Shown here piece after piece: positions 7,393-12,330 of a stretch of DNA of 12,330 nt. This DNA is from Promethearchaeota archaeon (GTDB lineage Archaea; Asgardarchaeota; Lokiarchaeia; Sigyniarchaeales; SOKP01): assembly GCA_019058135.1 (NCBI GenBank), contig JAHLWE010000457.1, positions 1 through 12,330 of the forward strand. Reading direction: 5' to 3'. A program made the translations under genes and the position numbers. A model generated the notes under the pieces. It searched no databases. It saw nothing but the letters and a program-made list of their open reading frames with translations, and was not told the DNA's origin. Position 1 is the first letter of the stretch. Every line of letters starts with the position of its first letter.

Positions 7393-9340
7393 ATGCTTAA
7401 AGATATTAGCGAAGATGAAAAGGAATTATATTTAGATGTCTTAAGAGAAGGAACTTTTACTCCTTTTGATAAATTTGTATCTCGTGGAGATTTACCTGAT
7501 GTAATTGATATTGCAAATCCAAGAAAAGAGATTGACAAAAATATTTTCCGAGCAAATAAAAAACAAATAGAGATAAATCAACTAGACTAATCCCAATTTT
7601 AGGTAGCGCCGGAAGTGGAAAAACTCACGCATTTTGGGCTTATAAAGATAAAATTGGGCAAGTGGAAGAATTTGAAGTAGAAGGCTTAGAACCTATAAAT
7701 TGGACAATTGTATACGTTCCCTCGCCTCCAGCAAGCGTTAGAGTATTATTTCATATTTATACATGTATTATAGAAGAATTAGGAGCGGATGTTATAAAAA
7801 CTGTTTCAGAAAAATTAGTAACTAAGTGGGGTGGAAAGAAAAGAGGATTTTTCAGTAGACCTAAAGCTGATGATGTTATTTCGCGTGGAATAAGAGAATT
7901 TCCAGGTGTTGGTGCTGATATTGTCAAAGCATTAGTCTATTTTCGTTTAGAAAAAGATAAAAGAGCGTTAGCTGAACGCTGGTTACTTGGGGAAGATCTT
8001 GAAGATGATGAATTAGATGATTTAGGAATAAATAGTGTAATCGAGGATGATGACACTTGTCTGGCAATGATAAAAATGATTACAGAAAATTTGGGCAAAG
8101 TAATTGTATTGTATTTTGATGAGATCGAATCTCCTTATAGGATGCATGGAGAGCTTGCTGAAAGGAAATTCTTAGAAGTATTAAAAAAGCAATATAATGA
8201 AGTTCAAAAATTAGTTATAGTGATTGCAGTTCTGAAAGAAATATGGCCACGTATATTGGAGATTGCCGACCAACCATTACGTTCTCGAATGGAACCCGAA
8301 CAAGATCTCAAACCATTTAGTTTAAATGATTTAAAATTTTTCTTTGCAAATACTATGGAGCATTATTGGGACCAGAATAATTTAAATCCACCCTTATATC
8401 CGCTTTTTCCATTAAATGAGGAAGTAATAAATGTAATTTATGAAAAATCAGGGGGTAATCCAAGGGATGTAATTAAATTGTGCAATAGATTTATTAATAA
8501 AATAATAAATAGGGAGATGTCTCTTGAAGAATTATCTTCAATGGAGGTCGATATTGTGGCTACATCTCAACCTCCTTCAATCTCTGCAGATACAGCAATA
8601 ATTTCATCTAAAGTATCAGCAGCTCGTAAAAAGATTGAAGAAATATTTGACACCGAATATCTCATTAAAGTTAATCCAGCATCAATAGCAGGAGCTGCAT
8701 TAAAAAGTATTATAGACTTAGGAGAAGTGAATAAGAAGGATTTTAATTATGAAATGGAATATAAATTTAAAATCGGGAAACGAGAATATACTATTGCTGC
8801 AATGATTGAATTCGGTATGAAAAGGTGGGGTTTGGAAATTCCATCTATAAAAACATTTGATCGAAGTGGAGGAGTGGCAGCATATTATGCTGCAAAAAGA
8901 TTAAATGATGCTATTATTAATGGAGCAATAACGAATGGAATTTTAATTGTCCCTAGGGGAACAGCAGGGAAAAAAAATTTTCTTTAATTCTTGAAAGGGC
9001 ACCTGAAATTGTTAAGTTTGAGATAAATGACGAAGAAGGGGAGGAATTAATTCGTTCTGCTATGCGATATCCATCAAGAATTGGTTGGGAAATGGCAAAA
9101 ACAACATTTGAACAAATTAATGATTACTCTCCTCCAGAAGATGAGAGTCTAACCAATACAATGGAGGAAAGAGCTAAAATAGAAGAAAATTTCATCGAAA
9201 TTAAGGATACTCCAACCGAAATCAAGGAGGATATGGTTAAAGAAACTCCAGAAGATAGTCTTGAAGAAGAAACAGAAGAAGAAAGTGGAGAATCTATGGA
9301 AAACATTGAAGATAAAAAAGATTTAGATGAGTTTTTTTAG
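7393..9340 (+). pseudogene. Large P-loop (AAA+/BrxD-like) ATPase with C-terminal extra domain, split by two frameshifts
   Basis: With both shifts repaired this is about 649 residues. The Walker A GSAGSGKT (residues 71-78) lies right after the first shift. A helical insert contains AERWLLGEDL..LGI and IEDDDTCLAMI, and Walker B is VIVLYFDEIES (D243/E244). An arginine-rich LRSRMEP segment follows, then a lid-like region SGGNPRDVIKLCNRF. The WL.GE..LGI...DE.E pattern recalls ATPases of the DUF2791/BrxD kind and ORC/Cdc6-like AAA+ proteins. After about residue 390 comes an alpha/beta domain (EYTIAAMIEFG, GGVAAYYAAKRLNDA, GILIVPRGT) that might be nuclease-like; no convincing catalytic triad was found. 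A long acidic tail ends in KKDLDEFF. Shift 1 lies near 7580: one extra A gives NQTRLIPILGSAG. Shift 2 is in the eight-A run 8970-8977: one extra A gives GKKKFSLILERAPE. Both are net -1. ATG 7393 is taken as start. Errors, decay or frameshifting could each explain the split. Confidence 0.75.
9314..9337 (+). other. Candidate PCNA-interacting peptide (PIP box) at the ATPase C terminus
   Basis: The last eight codons read K-K-D-L-D-E-F-F and are followed by TAG. This fits the PIP consensus Qxx(L/I/M)xxFF except for Lys in place of Gln. It sits at the very end of a disordered acidic tail, the usual place of archaeal PIP boxes. It can only be part of the ATPase if the second frameshift is real or corrected. 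Confidence 0.4.
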
Positions 9341-10243
9341 CAAAATTTTAATCATCTCATCATTTTGTCTTATATTTTCAGAAAGATTAGAACAATTTTT
9401 ACATAAATTAATTAATTCATTTAAATCTGTAATAATTAAATCATCATCGAGTTTTTCAGAGAGTTCTACAGCCTTATCGATGTGTTCTATCGCTTGTAAA
9501 TAATATCCATCTTTTTTAAAATCAATTTCACATAAGATATATTTTAAATTTTTATAAGCTTCATCTCGTTCCCTTAAATAAGTTGGATAATTTTCAGCAG
9601 TTTTTGCCTTTTCCTCTAATACTTTATGAATTTCAAATTCTTCTATTTTTTTTGCCAGTTCTGCTGCTTTTACATAATGTTTTTTAGCATTTTTATAATC
9701 CTGAGATTCAAATAATTCTTCCGCAATTTTAACTGATTGAGCAATCTCATCAGGAATGATCTCACCCAAATCAATTAAATTTCTTGCTTCTTGGATCCTT
9801 TCCTCATCCAGAAGATCCTTTATTCGTTCGTTAAGTTTTTCTCTAATTAATTTCGGTTCTTTTAATTTCTCATTTAATGCAATTCTTGAATGCAAAATCT
9901 CTTTTAAAAGGGATTTTAATTTTTCTTTATCTTTTGAAAAATTTTCCACGATTTTCGCTTCAATTTCATCAAAAATTGCTATAAATGAGTCAATAAATTC
10001 CCCGGATTTTGTAATTAAACCTAAATACAATGATAATTTTTCATCTAATTTAATTTCTTTTGAATAATATTTCAAATCATCCTGTGTATAAGTGACATAG
10101 TTCAAATCTGTTTTTTTTAAATGATTATCGCCTAAGTCTTTTAATATCTCTTTAGTTATTCCTATCTCTTTAATATAATATTCTGCTAAAAGATTAGGTC
10201 CAAATGATTCGTCTATTTCATATAAAAAAATTCCAAGTGGCAT
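9323..10243 (-). CDS. Probable longin/roadblock-like N-terminal domain protein with TPR-like helical repeats
   Basis: A 306-residue soluble protein. The N-terminal ~100 residues start with strand GIFLYEIDESFGPNLLAEYY, then a helix, strands around LKYYSKEIKLDEKLSLYLGLI, and a closing helix FIDSFIAIFDEIEAKI. That beta-alpha-beta-beta-alpha order and the FGP-LLAEY start resemble the longin/roadblock-type modules common in Asgard archaea, where they are thought to work with small GTPases. The assignment is by pattern only. Residues 105-160 form charged helices (possible coiled coil). Residues 173-206 (ELFESQDYKNAKKHYVKAAELAKK) and 243-275 (YLQAIEHIDKAVELSEKLDDD) are TPR-like. No catalytic motif is seen, so a scaffold or regulator role is inferred. 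It begins 39 bp after the nucleotidyltransferase stop, so co-transcription is likely. Its 3' end overlaps the convergent ATPase gene by 18 bp. Confidence 0.7.
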   Translation of the reverse strand: MPLGIFLYEIDESFGPNLLAEYYIKEIGITKEILKDLGDNHLKKTDLNYVTYTQDDLKYYSKEIKLDEKLSLYLGLITKSGEFIDSFIAIFDEIEAKIVENFSKDKEKLKSLLKEILHSRIALNEKLKEPKLIREKLNERIKDLLDEERIQEARNLIDLGEIIPDEIAQSVKIAEELFESQDYKNAKKHYVKAAELAKKIEEFEIHKVLEEKAKTAENYPTYLRERDEAYKNLKYILCEIDFKKDGYYLQAIEHIDKAVELSEKLDDDLIITDLNELINLCKNCSNLSENIRQNDEMIKILLKKLI

Positions 10244-10282
10244 TTTTAAAAATTCACATCTATTCTTTCTTGTTATCTTTTT

Positions 10283-10588
10283 TTATAAAATAATCATTTG
10301 TTCTTTTAAAATACTTTCTTTAAGAGAAGGGTGTATAGATTTATATGTAAGAACATCTACTTTACACTTTAATAGTTCCTGAAGTTCTAATTTTAAAGCA
10401 GCAAGATCTAATAAGCTCTTTCTTCCCTCAAATTCAATTAATAAATCTATGTCGCTTTTATCTGAAGCTTCTCCTCTCACAATTGACCCAAATAAAGACG
10501 CTTTTTTGACATTGTATTGTTTAAGGACATTCAAGATTTTCCCTTTAATATTTTCGATTTTATGAGACAATTTTTTAATCTCACTCAT
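10283..10588 (-). CDS. MNT-type minimal nucleotidyltransferase (MntA-like)
   Basis: A 101-residue protein of the polymerase-beta nucleotidyltransferase superfamily. It has the signature GSIVRGEASDKSDIDLLIEF (34-53), the metal ligands D46 and D48, and a third acidic residue D78 in VDVL, so the active site looks complete. Family members named MntA are antitoxins that add AMP to the HEPN RNase toxin of type VII toxin-antitoxin modules. The usual HEPN partner with an RX4-6H motif is not next to it: the downstream gene is the longin/TPR-like protein and upstream is 273 bp without a gene. It is therefore an orphan within this window or serves another target. The ATG start at 10588 has no clear Shine-Dalgarno site, and TA-rich sequence upstream could hold the promoter. 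Confidence 0.85.
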   Translation of the reverse strand: MSEIKKLSHKIENIKGKILNVLKQYNVKKASLFGSIVRGEASDKSDIDLLIEFEGRKSLLDLAALKLELQELLKCKVDVLTYKSIHPSLKESILKEQMIIL

Positions 10589-10698
10589 TTAATTTTAGTG
10601 AATAAATAAAAGTGTAAATCAAATTTAAAATATTAGTAAAATCAAGACTATTAAGTGTTTTCAATAAAAATTAAGAATTAAAATTTTTAAAGATGTTT

Positions 10699-10773
10699 TT
10701 TCTATTCCAATAGAAACTCTTAAAAATGCCGTTTCACATATTTTAGATTTTTGACACCCTTGTTAAAATCTAA
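10699..10773. repeat. Two inverted repeats in the intergenic region before the DUF998 genes
   Basis: TTTCTATT (10699-10706) and AATAGAAA (10709-10716) form an 18-bp palindrome with a 2-bp centre. TTAGATTTT (10743-10751) and AAAATCTAA (10765-10773) form a 9-bp stem with a 13-nt loop. TTTGAC (10750-10755) could instead pair with GTCAAA (10775-10780). They lie in the 273-bp divergent gap between the nucleotidyltransferase and DUF998 genes, and could be operators or hairpins. Confidence 0.4.
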
Positions 10774-10861
10774 CGTCAAACTTGTAAGAAATCTTATATT
10801 GTTATCAGTTTAATATTTATTTTATTACCCTTAAAAAATAAATCAATATTAGTGAGTAAAA

Positions 10862-11647
10862 GTGGAATTATTAGATAAATTCAATGAAAAGTTAGACATT
10901 TTATTAACTTGGATAAAAAACCAATATGATAAGGTAGAGGATTTTCTCACGGATCACCGGAATGTGAAAATATCAATGATTATCACATTAATTGGTTATC
11001 ATGCTTTATTAATTATTGGCGTAATTATTGCCCAGTTTAATTCTGATTTTAGTGTAATTGATGGATATAATATATGGGATAATTGGATAAGTGACCTTGG
11101 TGGGAGCACTTTTACTCCTATGCCTATTTTCTATGATTTAGCTGCTTGTTTAGCTGGAACATTAACAATACCTTTAACTTTTTTTATAGAGAAAACTGTA
11201 GCGCCGGTTCCTTCTAAACTAGAAGAACTCCATCAATATTCTCGATGGAGATTTAGGTTTGCTAGTTATGGTTTCTTATTTGGACTTATTGGAAATGTTG
11301 GATATATATTTGTTGGGTTGTTTTCAGCAGACAGAAATTATTGGGGGTTCCATGGGATTGCAAGTATTTTATCTTTTGGAGGTTTTGTATTCGCTGGATT
11401 TTTCTTCGGTTTATGTATTGTATTTTATAAAACAAGCATTCCCAGAGAGTTAGGTATTTATATGATTATTGTACCCCCTTTAACGATGATATTGTATCAG
11501 ATATTGCTAGCATATACACCCATATCGGATCCATTTATGGAATGGATGTTGCTTTTTTCTATTCTTGCATGGGGGAATCCACTCTGTATATACACCCTTA
11601 GACAGTTTAAAAAAGAGGAAATGCTTCAAAAAAAGGTAATTAAATAA
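10862..11647 (+). CDS. DUF998 family integral membrane protein (copy 1, intact)
   Basis: A 261-residue membrane protein. A ~35-residue charged cytosolic N terminus precedes six hydrophobic segments at about 37-59, 89-109, 130-153, 163-187, 196-216 and 226-243, and the C-terminal tail is Lys-rich. The loop GYNIWDNWISDLG, the P-IFYD start of helix 2 and FGL-FY near helix 4 match the DUF998 pattern (N-x-ISDLG). Its function is unknown; relatives are found in many prokaryotes and are sometimes compared to eukaryotic Frag1/DRAM-like proteins. The start is GTG 10862, with GTGAG five bases upstream; there is no better ATG before the first membrane helix. It heads a cluster of paralogs: copy 2 starts 34 bp after its stop, and both share VIIAQF/VIVAQF, the ISDLG loop, the (A/V)AP.P linker and the YSR-RFR motif. 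Confidence 0.8.
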   Translation: MELLDKFNEKLDILLTWIKNQYDKVEDFLTDHRNVKISMIITLIGYHALLIIGVIIAQFNSDFSVIDGYNIWDNWISDLGGSTFTPMPIFYDLAACLAGTLTIPLTFFIEKTVAPVPSKLEELHQYSRWRFRFASYGFLFGLIGNVGYIFVGLFSADRNYWGFHGIASILSFGGFVFAGFFFGLCIVFYKTSIPRELGIYMIIVPPLTMILYQILLAYTPISDPFMEWMLLFSILAWGNPLCIYTLRQFKKEEMLQKKVIK

Positions 11648-11681
11648 AAATAAAAGTTAAAATGTTCGAGATGTGAAATAA

Positions 11682-12186
11682 TTGAGTAAAAATGACAAGT
11701 TTAAAATGAAAATTAATAATTTTTTCGATTGGTTACAAAAAAAAGAAGAAAAAATTGAAGTTTGTTTAACGATTCCGAAAATTGTAAGGATTTCGACAAT
11801 TGGAGTAATAGTAATTTTTATTTCTGCATTGATTATTGGTGTAATTGTTGCTCAATTTGACCCTGATGGTTATAATATTATTAATAATTATATAAGTGAT
11901 CTTGGATCATTTAATCACACTCCTTTACCTTATTTTTTGGACTATGGAGCCATGATTTCAGCATTTTTATTAATCCCCATTTTATTTTATATGGAAAAAC
12001 AATTTGCACCACTCCCAAAGGATGCAAAAGATTTACAAGAATATTCTCGAATGAGATTTCGATTAAGTAGTATCGGTTTTCTATGGATGCTTATTGGAGT
12101 TGTGGGATTTTTTGGAATTTGATTATTATACGAAGATCGTACAACATAATTGGGTTTACATATGATATTTTCGATTATTGTATTTA
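11682..12186 (+). pseudogene. DUF998 family membrane protein (copy 2), with internal stops and truncated at an inversion point
   Basis: TTG 11682, with GTGA five bases upstream, begins a tandem paralog of copy 1; ATG at codon 9 is an alternative. It reads 146 residues through the GYNIINNYISDLG loop, helix 2 and the YSRMRFR motif to GVVGFFGI, then TGA at 12120-12122. The same frame continues as homologous sequence LLYEDRTT, a second stop TAA (12147-12149), and LGLHMIFSIIVF, ending at about 12186. There the sequence switches to the opposite strand of another DUF998 copy. The expected Gly (GGA) at the first stop and Ser (TCA) at the second are found in that other copy. Helices 4-6 are missing, so no full protein can be made from this sequence as written. 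Confidence 0.75.
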
Positions 12187-12325
12187 GTGGTCTTGGAATC
12201 CTTGTAGGATAAAATGTAAGTAATAATCCAAAAAAAATTCCAGAAATAACAAATCCATTAAATACAATAATCGAGAACATCATTTGCAAACCTAATGATG
12301 TTGTACGATCTTCAGAAAGTAATCC
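12120..12325. repeat. Fold-back imperfect inverted repeat (arms 12120-12186 and 12259-12325)
   Basis: The left arm on the plus strand and the right arm on the minus strand encode the same DUF998 stretch. By hand, about 55 of 66 bases agree, including a perfect 16-bp block TCGATTATTGTATTTA (12171-12186) matched at 12259-12274. The 72-nt spacer belongs wholly to the minus-strand copy. Many differences fall at third codon positions, as expected of two diverged paralogs. Confidence 0.8.
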
Positions 12326-12330
12326 GATCC
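12187..12330 (-). pseudogene. DUF998 family fragment (copy 3), opposite orientation, truncated at both ends
   Basis: Read on the minus strand from 12328, an open frame gives IGLLSEDRTTSLGLQ, then a hydrophobic helix FSIIVFNGFVISGIFFGLLL, and TFYPTRIPRP. It aligns with copy 1 (VGLFSADRN, GGFVFAGFFFGLCIVFYKTSIPRELG). It lacks the stop codons seen in copy 2. It ends at about 12187, where the antisense of copy 2 begins, and its upstream part lies outside the window. It may be the missing continuation of a good DUF998 gene that was joined here in inverted orientation. Confidence 0.65.

Noticed and set aside
9124..9306. Serine-rich minus-strand frame
   Set aside because: It is the complement of the Glu-rich ATPase tail (GAA/GAG read backwards gives Ser/Phe/Leu codons), a common shadow.
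9756..10067. Plus-strand frame of 103 codons
   Set aside because: Antisense to the longin-like/TPR gene, and Ser/Phe-rich as expected of a shadow of Lys/Glu-rich coding sequence.
10244..10282. Search for a HEPN toxin beside the MNT gene
   Set aside because: The 39-bp gap holds no gene, and the next protein shows no RX4-6H motif in a HEPN-like context.
11259..11453. Plus-strand frame of 64 codons inside DUF998 copy 1
   Set aside because: An out-of-frame reading of the intact membrane protein gene, without independent support.
11987..12186. Leftward continuation of the minus-strand frame that begins in DUF998 copy 3
   Set aside because: Only 12187-12330 is homologous to DUF998 on the minus strand. 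The rest is antisense of copy 2 and is open by chance.
1..12330. Stop-codon reassignment as an explanation for internal stops
   Set aside because: The internal stops are TAA and TGA, and TAA, TGA and TAG all also end intact genes here (lpdA TAA, marker-9 TGA, hsp20 TAG). Reassignment would also not explain the frameshifts.
1..12330. CRISPR arrays, tRNA/rRNA genes, insertion sequences or att sites
   Set aside because: No regularly spaced repeats, cloverleaf-like sequences, transposase motifs or terminal repeats flanking a gene were found by eye.

Overview
The window is AT-rich with compact archaeal-style gene packing. TATA-like promoter elements are present, Shine-Dalgarno signals are weak or absent, and several starts are TTG or GTG. 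The gene content fits an archaeon, most likely Asgard/Lokiarchaeota-like: a methanogenesis-marker-9-like Cys-rich protein, a DHH phosphoesterase, an archaeal Hsp20, a probable longin-like/TPR protein, DUF998 membrane paralogs and a multi-PAS histidine kinase. The taxon is inferred from gene style only; there is no rRNA or other decisive marker.

Layout. 1-564 (-): decayed DMT/NIPA-like transporter running off the left edge. 689-2176 (-): intact dihydrolipoamide dehydrogenase. 2177-2559: divergent promoter region. 2560-3015 (+): small HEAT-repeat protein. 3233-5064 (+): three-PAS histidine kinase broken by a nonsense codon and a frameshift. 5193-6592 (+): two-gene operon with a 4-nt ATGA overlap (marker-9-like protein, then DHH phosphoesterase). 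6603-7229 (-): Hsp20, convergent with DHH. 7393-9340 (+): large P-loop ATPase, divergent from Hsp20 and split by two frameshifts; its repaired C terminus ends in a candidate PCNA-binding peptide. 9323-10243 and 10283-10588 (-): longin-like/TPR protein preceded by a MNT nucleotidyltransferase, probably co-transcribed. 10862-12330: DUF998 cluster with one intact gene, a second tandem copy with stops, and a third in opposite orientation joined to the second as a fold-back inverted repeat at the window edge.

The most interesting coherent unit is the marker-9/DHH operon. All eight cysteines expected for the marker-9 family are present, although nothing else in the window is methanogenic. The second theme is damage: four genes carry frameshifts, internal stops or a fold-back junction, while their neighbours are intact. 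All three single-base or short frameshifts that can be aligned well, plus the one in the transporter, have the same sign (net loss of one base modulo three). This could be real gene decay, or errors in sequencing, amplification or assembly; the sequence alone cannot decide. No tRNA, rRNA, CRISPR array or insertion sequence was seen.
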